Shown here piece after piece: positions 36,363-49,205 of a stretch of DNA of 64,000 bases; positions within the stretch are counted from its first letter, which is position 1, and the number at the start of each line of letters is the position of its first letter. Both the position numbers and the translations under genes were made by a program. This stretch comes from Deuterostichococcus epilithicus. Lineage: Eukaryota; Chlorophyta; Trebouxiophyceae; Prasiolales; Stichococcaceae. The DNA is taken from positions 3,923,780 to 3,987,779 of the forward strand of contig JAVTLE010000005.1 in the NCBI GenBank assembly GCA_033439295.1, given 5' to 3'. The notes below the pieces were generated by a model. It was given only the letters and a program-made list of their open reading frames with translations, ran no database searches and was not told the DNA's origin.

Positions 36363-39300
36363 ATGATGCCGCTGTGCCATCTGCTGCTGTCGTGCACACT
36401 TGTGGCGCTTACTGCCAGAATCCTGGCATCCGCTGAAGCAGGTGGGCGCCAATGCGGCTCTCGAGCAACAAGAGACCAAATCAGGGGGATCAGTTCTGTG
36501 GGCTGTCAGCTTTGGATCGGCGAATCTTGGATATATCTTCAACGCTCTCTTGTACCTATATGTCAAGCACGTATGGATGAGCACTGGTTGCGTGACGCCA
36601 AGCATTTGGCCTCGTCCAGCCTGGCCTGTGACTGCAGCGCTGTGTGCTATCTGTACGCTGCAACAATACCAACTACTGCTAGCAAAACGACTTCTTGGGC
36701 GGCAGCTTGTACACATACGCCACTGACACATGGGTGTCACTCGTCAGTAACTGCCGACAAAGTCAGATGTACCATGCTCCTTCGCCGCTTGCTGATGTGC
36801 AGACGCTGGCAGCGTCGGCAAGGGCGCAACCGCCGCCGCGGACTCTGCTCCCGCCGCCGCCACAGCTCCTGCCGCCAGCCCCACCGTCGCCGCGGCGCCA
36901 CGGCCGGGCGCCGCCGCGCAGTTTGCCACTGCCACGGCGCAGGACTCCGGCGGGTCCGGCGCCGACCTGGGCTATTTCACCGGCAAAGGACGCGTGCAGT
37001 CGCTGCTGGAATGGGTCCGCGCACACGGCGGCGAAGTGAGCTTTAGTGAAGCCTTTGGCACCGCATGTCTGCGACGTCTCGGTGCCGGCTGGAGGCACCT
37101 ATCTGTTGATGGCCAGTGTGCCGTCCTCAAGCTCGTGCCTGTGCAGCATCAGACCCGGCAGCACCCACGCTACAACACACCCGGCTGCCTGGGGTCGCGC
37201 TTGAGCCAGCTGCCAGCAGTTCGGGCAGAACGCTGATGAACAAATGTACTGGTGTTTGCGACCTCCTTCCAACCAGGGGGTTGCTATCTGCTGCTAGGCA
37301 CACCTGGAGGTTGGCGAGACATGTCCCGGCTGCATGCGCGGGACGCTCGCAACGAAAGACCTGAAGGTGCGCTGGTCCAGTCTCTTAAACCCTGCAAACC
37401 ATGTAGATGTTGTGACCATCAGGAGGCTCACTCGAGACCTGCGTCAGCGTCGCTGCTTGCGGTTGCGCCTGTCCTGCCAGCGAAGCCTGCACATCCTGCC
37501 AGCTGCCAGCACATACATGACGTCCTCTGAACCTCTGTTGCGCTGAGCGGCACTTCTTGAAGCCTTCATCAAGACCAGCTCGCAGGACCCGAGCCTGAAC
37601 GGTGTCTGTTGCGCCCACAGCGGGGCGAGCTGGTGGCATCGGTGCCGCCGGAGTGTGTTGTGGACATCGGACCTCAGAGCATAGGTCTCTCGGTGAGCTT
37701 GACGCATGCCGCTGTAGGTGCGATAGCATTTGGCATCGGGAGTCACCTTCCGACTCCCCCTTTTCTGCATAGCGGCCACGCTCGTGAGATGTGCGGGGAA
37801 TGGGGCGCTGCCGGCTGCAGCTGTGCCATTACCTGGTTCGCTTATGCAGCCCCTGCCGCACTGCAGCTTAGTGTGATCATGTACGAACCAATGATGTACA
37901 AACAAATGATGCGTAGAGTGGGCACTTGCTTGTGAACGCTCAGGCACTCTGCACGGCCGTCGGTGTGCCGCTGGCCGGGCAGCTGGCTGCAGTCATGCAC
38001 AGTGCTGGCTCAGGCTTCGACAGACTGCGCGCTGCTCACCGCTCCGTGTGCTGACGGTTCAGGATGCCGCCGCGGTGTGGATCAAGCGGATGCACGCCGA
38101 CAAGGACTACAATGTGTCCTATGCGCCGTTTCTTGACACGCTGCCGCACGTGGGGGAGGTGCTGTCGCCAGAGATGTGGCGCCCGGATCTGGTTGCCGCG
38201 CTGCAGTCAGATGAAATTGTAAGCTTTGTTCCTCGCTAAGGATCCCCCGCAAAGTCGAAGCTCGGCAAGCGGCCGGTCGCATTGCACTGTGCCTGTTTCC
38301 CAGCACCTCTTGGATGGCAGGATGAGGTTGCTGCAGCTGCCGACGCACAGAATGCGCAAGCTCTCTTGTAGGACAGGCTGCACTTCAGGTGCTCGGGATG
38401 TTGCCGGACGTCACCGTGGCGGCGGTGAAACATGGGCCCACACCAGGTGCAGGCCGGACGGCTGTTGCTGCGGCAAATGTTGCCGTGCCGGCAGGCAGGC
38501 CGACACAGTACATGTACAGCGTGCAACCCGCGCTGCTGTCAGACGCCTGGCGAGTCCCACCCTGCCATTCGTTCTTGACCGTGCAGGCATCAATCGTGAA
38601 CTCTCGCATTGAGGAGGCGGAGACCGCATGGCGACACGCAGGCTTCGACACTGGCGCGCCCGATGAGGACGGCACCGCCGTCAAGCTTTCGCTGCCGGCC
38701 TTCAAGCACGTCGTCGCATGCGTGAGTCTGCTCAGCCGCCTGCTGAGCTGCGCAGGTGCACAGCACACCTCAGGCTCTGCCCCACAGCATTGAGGCATTG
38801 TCTGCGACTGGTGGGCGACAACTGCGGCTGCTTCTTCAGACTCCGTCTCGGTCGCTGCAGCAGCATTGGGCGGCCGCAGCAAGCCTTATGCATTGTTCCA
38901 AAAAGAGGGACTCATCATCGGGGCATTTGCATCACGGCTGTACACAGCGCGCTTTCTGAAGCCACTGAACTCGCCGTGCATGGGCCTAGCCAGCGCCCTG
39001 GCATTAGGGCGCAGAAACGGACACCCAGCATGTATGCCGCAGCAGAACGAGTGTTTGACTTCAACGCATTCCTGGCTGCAGATTGCAACGCGGACGTATG
39101 GCAGCCCATCGCCCCAGCACAACAACGCGGACCACATGCAGCTGCTCCCCGTCTTCGACATGGCCAACTGTGCTGACAAGGGTGTGCACTATCGACCTGA
39201 ATTGCAACGTGATGTCGCGCAAGGCTCGGTCAAACATAAGACGCTCACACCTGCGTGATCTTGGTAGGGCGCTTGCGCATTCAAGAGTATGCACGAGCGT

Positions 39301-41655
39301 GTGCATCTTGAAGCGTAACAAAGGCTGAGCGCATCTGCATCAGCACGCATGGCCGCTCGTGCTAGGCGGCGCGCCCTGCCTTCCGCGCTGGCATTATGGC
39401 GGCGGCTCGCAGCCCTCAACACAATCCACTCGCCTTGCTCGAAGCTTCGATAAGCTGGCAGATCAGCTGGGCGGAACATCGCCGGAGCAGAGTCTCGACT
39501 GCGACCGCTGCAGGGCTGACGGGGCTGCACGATGCCGGCAGCAACGCAGAGGTGGAACATCCCGATGGCGACGGCGGCTTCACCATGCTGGCCAAGCGGC
39601 GCATCCGCAAGGGCGAGGAGGTGAGCTGCCTTGTACACGTTCTCCCGTCGGCCCAGCTTTGGGTATCGGGGTCCGGGGCCCTGCGCAGCTGCTCGAGGCG
39701 CAGCCCGTCGCCACGCTGTGATCATCGCCGGCTCAGGCTCGGTGTTTTTGAGGCTGTAGCGGCAGGCGCCAAGGCAGCTCGATGTGTTGAGGCCGGNTTC
39801 CTTTTGCTGATGGTCTCTATGCAACCTATGTCCAGGTGACAAACGATTACGGCCACACCCACCTTCACCGGCCAGACATGAGCCTGCTCGTCTATGGGTT
39901 CGTCCCCGGGCGCGAGCCGCCGATAATGAGCACCGTGGACCTGCCAGCGGGCTTTGGAAAGGTTACGCACCCACAGGATGGCTACCCGCCCACGCCGCAG
40001 CGGGAGCCCGACTACGGTGCGTTCTTGTCGGTCGTTCTCGTACCACCAGGTTTCTCTGGAGTGAGGGTTACGGTTTCTGTGGCATGGGATGCAATTTGAT
40101 GATACTGTCATTTGCCGTCGCCAGCGGTGTGGTGGGCGCGTTCAAGACATGGCGTGGCTCGCTCCTTATTGTATGCCCGCGCCGCCGGCATCTGCTTCGC
40201 TTTGCTGCACTACAGGCGGCTGCTCTGCGCTGCAGCAAGCTGGTGCGAATTGCGAGCGCTGTGACGAGCGCATGGCGAATTGTAAGCTGTTTTTGCGGCA
40301 TGCAGGTAACGCTACGGGGGTGTTCACGACAGAGGCGGAGCTGCGGCGGCTGGTCAGCATCTTTGCGGCTTTCCCAACGACACTGCAGCAGGATATTGCC
40401 CAGCTAAATGCCACAGGCAGGGCTTCACAGTCTCCTTATCGATCACTGTGGGTTTCTTGAGGTGTCTCAGCGTGAGAGGCGTCATGACGAGGCCCTGACG
40501 AGGGCGATCTGCCAAGCGACCGGCAGGATGCACACGCATATAATTCAACTGCCCTGCTGGGCTGCTGCTCGGGCTGGCATCACAGGTTTATGTACCACAA
40601 TGCCGCCAGTGGCTGGCAGCGGCTGCTAGCTGCTAGCTGTTGGCTGTTCGATGCACATGGCTCCGACCTGGCTTCCATCATTGCTCACATTGCAGCAGAT
40701 ACTGCGGCGGCAGCATGCGCTGTACCCACAAATGCATCCCTGCCTCGACCTCGAGGCACAGCGTGCTGACGCACGGCGTTTCCTCCCGCTGCAGTGGCAG
40801 ACCCGCAGTTGCGGCTGCTGCTTGAGTGGCGAGTTGGCCGTAAGCGGGCGCTGCTGGCCGCCATCACGCAGCTGTCGGCGTCGCTGGCGTCGCGCCACAA
40901 GGTTCGCTAGCAATGAGGCGTCAGCGCAGTGTCGATTGTCCACAAATCCCTGCATGCTCACCAGGAGCAGTGCCACTGAGCTCGACATCACATGGCAACG
41001 GCAGCGCGCTGTGCTCAGGACAGTGCAGTTGCGTGCACAAGTCGACTCTGCTTGCTTGCACGGCTCCTAGGCTGCTCCTGGGCTGCGATCTCGCACCTGC
41101 CCGTGTGGCCCATCCCAGCATTTACAAGCGCCTTTGCGGTGCCTGCAGCCGAGTGCATAGGCCTGATGTGATGCGGGAGGACCCGACTGCAATCTCTGCC
41201 TGCAGCTGTCAGCCGTGCTCCTCGGGGTCACGCACCGCGGCTTGCCGGCAGTGGTAGGCACCGCCGCATGCTCCTCACCAGGTGAAGGCACAATGCCTCA
41301 GCAAGATGAAGCCGCACCGCCAGCTTTGCTGGTGCAGGTGTGGCCAAGGAACCCAAACTACGAGCCGCCAGCGCCGGGCGGCCTGCGCAGGGCAGCCGCC
41401 GTCGCCGGGGCAAAGTTTCCGTCAGCACAGGCGGCGGCGGCGGCCACCCCGGGGCGACGTGGTGCTGACGACAGCACGGAGCCGGCGGCAGAGGACGAAG
41501 AGGAAGCAGACGAAGAGGAAGCAGACGAAGAGGAAGCAGATGAAGAGGCAGCCGAGGAGGCTGGTCCTGCGGCGGACCTTGCGGACGGCGCAAGCGCCGC
41601 TCACGGCAACGTCGGCCCCGGCGGCGTCGGCAGCAGCAGCCACGAGGAGCTGTGA
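36363..41655 (+). CDS. SET-domain lysine methyltransferase, copy 2 (tandem paralogue)
   Basis: This is the second copy of the gene at 30535-35820. All twelve exons are retained: 36363-36441, 36803-37035, 37298-37366, 37621-37692, 38063-38218, 38587-38721, 39082-39181, 39514-39620, 39836-40016, 40306-40416, 40795-40901 and 41206-41655. All are in phase and give 599 residues. Exons 3 to 11 have the same lengths as in copy 1. Exon 2 is 15 codons longer (Ala/Pro-rich linker) and exon 12 is 5 codons longer (one extra EEADE unit in the acidic tract). The SET-C motif reads VTNDYGHTHLHRPDMSLL. Introns 1 to 9 have diverged from copy 1, whereas introns and exons from about 40670 to the stop are almost identical to it. 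The intron 10 donor is ACAG|GCAGGG, a weakened form of the GC donor in copy 1. The stop is TGA rather than TAA. Confidence 0.88.
39797..39797. other. Ambiguous base (n)
   Basis: This is the single undetermined base of the window. It lies in the intron just before the SET-C exon of copy 2. It does not touch an exon, but it shows that the assembly is imperfect within the duplicated region. Confidence 0.95.
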
Positions 41656-42833
41656 GGGAGCGTTGGCAGCGGCGGCGCCAGCGGGAGCGGTGATAGCGAC
41701 ATGTGACGTGCGTCGCCGGCATGTGCGATCTTGGCGTGCCAGCTTTCTCGGTGGTAGCCACTGCCGGGCCAAGGGAGGCCTCAGCTGCCGCCGGGCTCCA
41801 CTGTGTGGAGCGGCGACGCAACGCCGCCGGGACGAACACCTGTTGGATGGGATCGCGATGTAGAGGCAGAAGGTCTAAGGCTGCATGCGTCCATACCTGG
41901 GCGCAAGGGCGGTAGGCGGCATCAGAGTACTTTGAGGTGCCTGATCTTTCAGTGTGTTGACAACTGAAGTGTCAAAGATGATTCTGAAGTCTTGCAGTGC
42001 AATAGGGTTCTGGAATGGTGAGGACTTCGACGTTGATCAGCCGGTGCTGTGGCACGCTTTTGGTGGTGCCAGTTGTGTCTCCCATGCAGGTGGAGAGATC
42101 ACCACCCTGCAACGTATTACAAAACCTGTAAAACCCAAGGGCAAGTCAATATTGTCGTCGCCACAGATCGGACACAGGACGAAGCACGGCTGGCACCAAA
42201 CCGTGCGTCGCCGGAGCAAGACGTCGGACAAAACGAAAACAGGACGCAAAAAGACAGAAACCAGACGTCACGCCAATTGCACAGATGCAGACGGAAACCG
42301 CTGCGACAGTAAGCTCCATGCCGAAATTGGTGCGCTGTGGGCGGGGTCAGGCCCCAGCGCTCTGATAAGCCATCCTCACATGGAAGTACCACCGCTGCAT
42401 CGCGGCATGCTTCCGAGATAGAGCCGCATGCCCAAGCGGCGGGCGGCAACCAACTAAACTCGTGCGCCATAATCACCCTTGGGACGGCGCCGACCGCTCA
42501 GCCCACATAAACCCGCTTTGATACGCACACATGCCCAGAACTCCGCACTGCATGACCGGACGGTGGCAGGATGCGCCAGGTTTGTTGCGTGTAGTGCCAG
42601 AAGTCTTGTTGTGTGTTGTCCTTGAAGCGGTCCGAGACATCAGCTGCGCCCTGCGATCACCCGGCCCCGCAACTACCCCGGCGAGCCCCTTTGCAGCTTG
42701 GAAATGCCGTGCCACCAGGCAGCCTGCAGTGATGGAGGCGGCAATTTCCCTCCAGCTGTGTCCAGGCTCAGCTGCGTGGCAGTGGGCGCGGCTCTGATGG
42801 CCGACTCGGGAGGCGGGCTGCGGCGGCTGCGGC
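41656..42833. other. Convergent intergenic region, SET copy 2 / kinase
   Basis: This 1.2 kb should contain both 3' UTRs. The first part resembles the 3' flank of SET copy 1. From about 42090 to 42310 a plus-strand open stretch is Lys/Arg/Thr rich and more A-rich than the genes. It has no recognisable domain and no clear splice sites, so I do not call a gene. Confidence 0.4.
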
Positions 42834-45800
42834 TCATGTCCCCTTCATAGCCTTGCGGACTAGCTCCCTGATGTCCGACTCGCTCTGCTGGCGCTCGCGG
42901 CCGTTGCGGCGGCTGAACAGGCTGCCAATGCTGGGGCTGCGCAGGCTGTCGGACGCCGAAGGCGACTCTGGCGGCGCCTGCGCACATTTCTGCAATCTGT
43001 GAGATCAGGCGCAGGGGCGAGGTAGCCCAAGTGGGGTGTCGCCAGATTACATCCGTCGGCAAGCTCAATCTGCAAATCGACGGAAACATCCTGGCTCTGA
43101 GACAGAGAAAGCACATTGCGGAGACATACCAGGTTGTACCACAGGCTGCACTCCACTTCAAGGCCGATGCATAGGCGGCAGTAAATGAAGCAGCCCCACA
43201 ACAACAGAACTGACACGCATGTTATATGGCATGCAATCGGCCAAGCAACAGCTGACGCTTGCAATTTTGACTCCGGGGCATATGAATATGTGTGTAAGCT
43301 GGTGCCAGGAGGGGCGCACACCTGGCCAAGGGCGGCGCTAGGCGCTGAGGCGGCACCAGCCAGCGGTAAAGCGAGCCCCGAGCCCGTCAGCAAGTCGAAG
43401 GACGGCACCTTGATGCCGTGCGGCGCTGTGCCTGCAGACAAGGCGGCACAGTGACGTTTCAGAAAGTAGAAATGACGTGTTCAAAACGTGAGGAGTTGGT
43501 TGGCGCAGCCGCGCAGGTGCAGCCTTGCAAGCAGGACAGCAGGGGGTGCCCAGCCACCGTTGTATGTACAACAAGCGCCGGCCGGCCATCTCATGACACA
43601 GGAAAACTGCTCAAGTAGTAGGAAGCTCAGACAGTTGCACATTCGGCCTTGCGGGTATATGGCCAGCAGAGTCGGATAGTGAGGCGGCAGCAGAGTGAGG
43701 CAGCCTACCATGCAGGGGCACTGCGGCCGGCACGGGCGGCAGGGCGCCGCCGCCAGTCACCCAGGGATGCTCCATCATGTCGTTCAGACTGATACGCTTG
43801 GCCTTTGACGCCACAAAGACGCGCGAAAGCAGGTCCTTGAGCTGGGGGCTGGCTCCCGTTGGGAAGCTGTACTGCAACTGAACGACAAAGGATGCAGCTG
43901 AGCATCACTCCATGTGGCCGCCAGCATGTGAATGATACACTTTCAGAGCCGCCTGCACACGGGCACAGCGGCTGCAGCTGGTTCTGCTGCTGAGCTCTGC
44001 TGGCTGCGCCGCTCAGAGAATCGCCCTGTGCCAACAGCCCTGGGCCTGTGCCCAAGCAACAGAGCTGGCCCTCTGGCGTTGCAAGTCCCCAAAGTGCAGC
44101 AGCCCTCGTACAGGTGTGAGCCCTGGCAGTGTGGCAGCCGAGGCTGCACCTGGTCGAATGCTGCATCCGCAGAGCACCACTCGCGTTGCCCTCTCTTGGC
44201 AGCCTGGCTGACCCAGGACTACCTGCTGGCATTGCTTGCCAACAGCATGCCCACGATTGACCCGACTGGAGGCAGTAGAGCTCCTTGAAGGCAAGAGAGG
44301 GCAGAGAGCAGCATGGCGCACCCGTACAAGGCGCTTGATGATGGAGCGCACATTCCGCGGCCCAGTACTGTCCTCGAAGGGGAAGCTGCCAAACACCATG
44401 ACGTACAGGATGATACCGCACGCCCAGACGTCTGCGCAGCACAGTGATAACGAGTGTCACTTGGTAATCGTCCGGCACATAGCGTTGGACACCAAGCCAG
44501 GCGGCTTCAAACGGCAGACAGCGTTCCTCCAGGCCAGCACATGCACTGCGGCGGTCTTGCAGACATACTGCATGCGTGCTTCCTGCCTGCGCAACTTCCC
44601 TTTCCCCCTGCTGTTCTGGCATCGTGACGCCGGCACCAAGACCATGGCTGTCGCCATGTCGACTGCGCCCCTGCTGCAGGTCACCCAGCAGCGACTTTGC
44701 ACACCGCAGTGCCTAGTCGTCGTCGCTGCTGCAACGGGCACACAGCGCCAAAGCAGCCAGGGAGACCCGAGTCGCCACTGTAGAGGGACAGTGGTCCGCT
44801 CACCCAGCAGCTCGCCGTCGTAGTTGGTGTTGACTATGGAATGCCCCAGCAGCACCTCCGGCGGCGTGTACGCGGGTGAGGCAGCGCGGTTGCGCACATC
44901 CGCCATCTCGCCACTGGCCGTCAGCTTGGCAGCGGAGTAGCCGAAGTCCGTCAGCACCAGCGCGTCGCAGGCGTCCAGGCGCAGCGAGTCGAGCCGCAAG
45001 TCCCGGTGGTACACCCCCTACGGAAAACCAACCCTGTTGCTGACCTCTGCTTTGGCGCTCCTGACTTGCTTTAGACTGGACAGCATGAATGTACCGGAAG
45101 GACCGGCGCCTGCTGCACACCGGCATGCGCCGGCATTGTATGTTTCAGGAAGGGAGCTCAGTTCCATCGACAATGGCTGTGCCTTCGCAAACTGCACAGC
45201 ATGCACTTCCGCCTCCCCTGCCGGTAAATTTGTTGCACGGTCAATAGCAGCCGGTGCACAGCAAACGGCCTCAGCCGGCTGGCTAGGCGAGCACAACATA
45301 CTTGTTTCCAGTGATTGCCCATGGTGGACAGGGTGCTGTCGTTCAAGGGAGCAAAGCTTGGCCTGGGGCGCTGGCTGCCTTACCTGCGCATGGCAGTGCG
45401 CGACGCCAGCCAGCAGCTGGCGGAAGTAGCGGCGGGCATCCGCCTCTGTCAGCCGACCCTTGTGCACGATGTGCCGGAACATTGGGCCGCCCGGTGCGTG
45501 TTCCGTTACCACTGCCAGGTGGTTATTCGTAAGGAACACCTGCGAGTGATTTGCAGACATTTCGCGCTAAAAATTGGCTGCTGGACAGTAGGCGAAAAGG
45601 TGCAGCAAGGTGGCCGTATGCGCCGCTGGCGGTGGCATCGGGGACGCAGACAATGCACCAACTGCGAGCTCGCGCTGCTCATTTCACTGCTTGCTGCCCC
45701 CGACGGCAATTGTCAAGCTGTATCCGCTGACTTCAGGTTTAGTGCAGGCCAGCGGCGCTCCAGTGCGCCCCTCGCACCTCCTTCAGGCGAGCAACGTGTG

Positions 45801-46816
45801 GACTGTGCAGCTTCCTGTGGTTGAGTATCTCGCCCTCCGTGGCTGTGTCCACGGCGCCCAACCGCTGATCCAGAAACTTGACGCTCACCAGCTCTTCCGT
45901 TTTCCTGTAAAGCGCGACCACCGGCAGGCGAGTGATCAGCAGAGCAAACGTGCTCTACATTTAGATGACTCCGCGACGCTGCAAACATGCCAAAGCGACA
46001 CGGATGGGGTGTTTGTCTTTGGAGGCCCTCGAACCGAGCCACTCATCAAGGACCTCACAGTAAACCTAACGGCCAGCACCTGTCCGGCACTTGCTGCAAC
46101 GGCCGGGGGCGACGTCGGTACAGCAAGCAGCAGCACCGCCGCTGTTGCACTGCAGTGATCCTAGCAGTGACAGAAGCCAGTTCCAGAGTGTTGGATCACT
46201 CTCGACCGGCCAGTGGCGCTGCACCCGGAGGGCACTGCCGTACAGGATCGGCGTCCGAGATAGAGTGCGTCATGGTGAGGACAAATCATCCTGCATCATC
46301 CGCCGAGACCGAAAGCGGAGCCGGAACTTGCCTGTTTAGCATGAGCTTCGTGACGGTGCCAGCGCCGCGGCTGCTGGCGATGTCACCCACGAATGCGAAT
46401 CGCTTCAGTCGGTGCCAGTCCTCCGGCTCGGCCACAAAACTGCGGGGCACCTCTCGGCTGCTAGAATCACTGCTGCGGAGCCTGCGGTGCTGCTGCCGCG
46501 TTGCATCCACGCCGGCGTGCCGGTCCACCCGGATGGAAGCCGAGCGCATGGACGCCTGCTCGCTGGGCGGGCCCGCGGCAATGCGCCGCGGAAAAGGGTC
46601 CGACATGGCGATGTGTGCCGCCGGCAGATCGCTGCTGCTGTCCGAGGCTAAAGTCTTGTGGCTGCGGCTGAGCCCGGAGCTGCCGCTGCTGTGTTGCTGC
46701 CCGTGGGCGCTGTCCTCCCTGCGAGCGGCGAGAGCCACATGGTCCGGCGCGGCCACCTGGCCACCGCCAAAGCAGCCGAACAGGGTCTGCTGCCATGGCA
46801 TGGTGGTAGCTGCCAT
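42834..46816 (-). CDS. SnRK2-like serine/threonine kinase with altered catalytic loop
   Basis: This protein has a kinase domain closest in pattern to plant SnRK2 kinases, which act in osmotic and ABA-type stress signalling. Exons (minus): 46816-46332, 45904-45778, 45539-45384, 45017-44804, 44431-44322, 43871-43709, 43431-43322 and 42977-42834; phases agree and give 502 residues. An alternative ATG lies at 46801. A Ser/Arg-rich N-terminus of about 130 residues precedes the domain. Landmarks: VSVKFLDQ (Lys of strand 3), EGEILNHRKL (helix C Glu), VFLTNNHLAVVTEHAPGG (hinge), YHRDLRLDSLRL, LTDFGYS, AYTPPEVLL, DVWACGIILYVMVFGSFPFED and RISLNDMMEHPW. The catalytic loop reads HRDLRLDS where HRDLKLEN is usual, so the magnesium-binding Asn is Ser. 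The glycine loop is also poor. Activity is therefore uncertain. The tail is Ser-rich and basic. Intron 1 has a GC donor (ACAG|GCAAGT). Confidence 0.88.
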
Positions 46817-49205
46817 CAGCTGCGCATGCGCTGGCGGAGTCCGGCAGGAGGTCCTGCCAGGACACCGCAGGCCGCGGGTCAGGGCGGTGCTCGGATGCAG
46901 CCAGCCAGCTGATCGCGCGGCTGCAGTAGCTGCGACGGCGGCTGCCCGCAAGTGTGGACTGCACTGCACTTGAAAGCCGAGGGTCACGTGACCTGTCTTG
47001 CCGCTCAGCCAGCGGCGGGCGACGATGCAACAGAGGCGTAAACAGCTGTAATTAAGAGCGTGTCTTGTATACAAATGAGGCAGGCAAGCGCGTGCATGAC
47101 ACCTGCAATCGCCGCACAGCCGACGTCCTGCTCCAGGCAGGCAGCTGCCGTTACGATTACGCAGCGATCATGAGGGCAAAGATGCACGCGAACACCCATC
47201 TGCTGGTACCTGAATAACTCGTGGCCGCAGGCGGATGGCAGATGTGTTGGAGGCTGCGGCTGTCCGATCGCGCGCGGTACAGCAACCAGGCCGCCTCAGG
47301 CGGTGGGCTCCAGCTCGCAATGTGGATCTCGTCTGCGCCCAGAGCAGGAAAGCACGCCGGGTTCTCCAAAAAGCAGTGTTGGCGACGTTATACCCGGTTT
47401 GCACCCTCAGGATAGAGGGCAACTGGGCGAGTGCCGGGCAAGTGCAGGGAACCGAGCCCTGACCACCCTGGCCCTGACTGAAATTTACCGGAATCAAATT
47501 TCAAGGCCAACCCCCAAATTCTAGTCAAACCGCTGAGTAATGATGACGCACCCTCCCGTGTTGGATGTTGAACACGCCACTGTCCTCCCCCTTCGCTGGT
47601 GGCTCGTCCCTCCTGTGTCAGCTCTGCCGAATCTCAGAGACGTGGGACCGCCTGCGCCAACGCAGCTTCCATCAACGATTCGACCTGGAAGCTACCCTGA
47701 TCGTCGAGGGCACCTAAGGGCACTGGTTTAGCTACTTACGCGGGCAGCCCGCGCCGGCAGCCTAAGGTCAGCGCCAGAATGCAGCGAGCTAGGTGCGTGC
47801 GAGCTGCGCCGCGACAGCGCCGCAGCATCTGACGAATACACAGATATGCGATGAGTCACGATTGTAGGGCCACCCAGTGACTAGGCCTGTTGCGGATGAG
47901 GACACACTGTTGTACGAGCGCCCACAACCGGCCTTCACCAGGAGGGCACCTCTTTCTACCTGGTCGTGGTGCTATCGTTCGCACGGCTTGCAACAAACCA
48001 TCCATCGATGGGGGTGTCCACAAGCACTGATCCCGCTCATTCCAGCACGCACTGGGCATCCAGCACGACTTCTCGATCAATCGCAGACCAGAGATGAAAT
48101 GCAAACCACCGATCTGTGAGGCGATGAAGTGTCACAGGCTAGTATGCGTCTTGCCGCCGAGAGGCCAAGTCGATTTCACGAGGCAGTACCGTCCGACCGG
48201 CAACTTGTTGTGCAGACGCTAGATTGGTTGCAGATCTGGTCTCCACACATACTGATGGGACCTGCGTACGCTTGATTCGGGCTCAGGAACCATTGCTGAC
48301 GACACTACTCGAAAATGCCGAGGCGGGATGTGTGGTGGTGGAGCAGAGCCAGTCCGTACACCCTTCTCTGTGGCGGGCAGAGAGCTCCCCGATCGAGGTG
48401 CTGATGATACGATACGTGTGTCGCGCCCCAATCAGCAAGCCGCACAAGCCGCGAGCGGGCATCGACCCGCTAGGCAGTGTATGTGTCACTGTCGTCCTGG
48501 CATCGCTGACAACGCCGTAGGATGAACGGGCCAGAAGGAGCAAGCAGCTCTGGTGAGGCAAGCCGGGTATCACATAGCAGCCCCACCTTCCTGTACGTAT
48601 CTAGATGAGAGACGGCTTGTCGTCCCGGCAGTGATCCCGCGTGTTTTTCTCGCGGGCCCAGCCGATCGCACACGATGCAGCATCCACGCCCGTTCACAGA
48701 CGGGAGCGTCCGCACTTGCAAGCCCACCAGCAAAGTCACAGTACCGAGCCGGTTGCAGTGAGCAATACCGAAACTGCAGCGTGGCAACCGGGTCTGCTCT
48801 GACAGTCCCCTTGGCCAGATTGCAATCCCGGTCTCTGTTGGACTGTTGCACACGACGATGACAGGTGGAGTCAGGAGACACCACCGCCTGCAAAATTCAA
48901 GTACAACGTTCAACGTCTACGGCCGAAAGGCATCAGCCACCCTTCTGGCCTGCGCCTCCTGAACCTGAGCTGCTGGAAGAAGCAGTGCCGCGTTCCACCG
49001 CCGCGGCCGCATCGCAAGTCTGGCGGCCCAGTGGACCGGAGAGCCATTGATCAGAAGGTGCTCAGAGGCAGCACCTCTGCTCATTCTGCAGCTGGCTTTC
49101 GAGTTGCATGCCGCAGCCTGTGCTCCCTCGTTTGCAGCCCCGCAGGCCTTGGCTCGCTCAGCATTTGCCCTCTGCGATCGGATAGATCACACCGCATTGG
49201 CGGTG
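46817..49205. other. 2.4 kb without a recognisable gene
   Basis: The first few hundred bases should be the kinase promoter and 5' UTR; the last part should be the 3' UTR of the coiled-coil gene. The middle, about 47500-48900, has a different texture: less CTGCAG-rich and more even in base use, with short open frames in all six frames and several protein-like fragments. None matches a family I can name. A decayed mobile element is possible but unsupported. Confidence 0.35.

Noticed and set aside
42090-42310. Basic Lys/Arg-rich open stretch as a gene
   Set aside because: It has no family resemblance, no good splice or start context, and lies where two 3' UTRs are expected.
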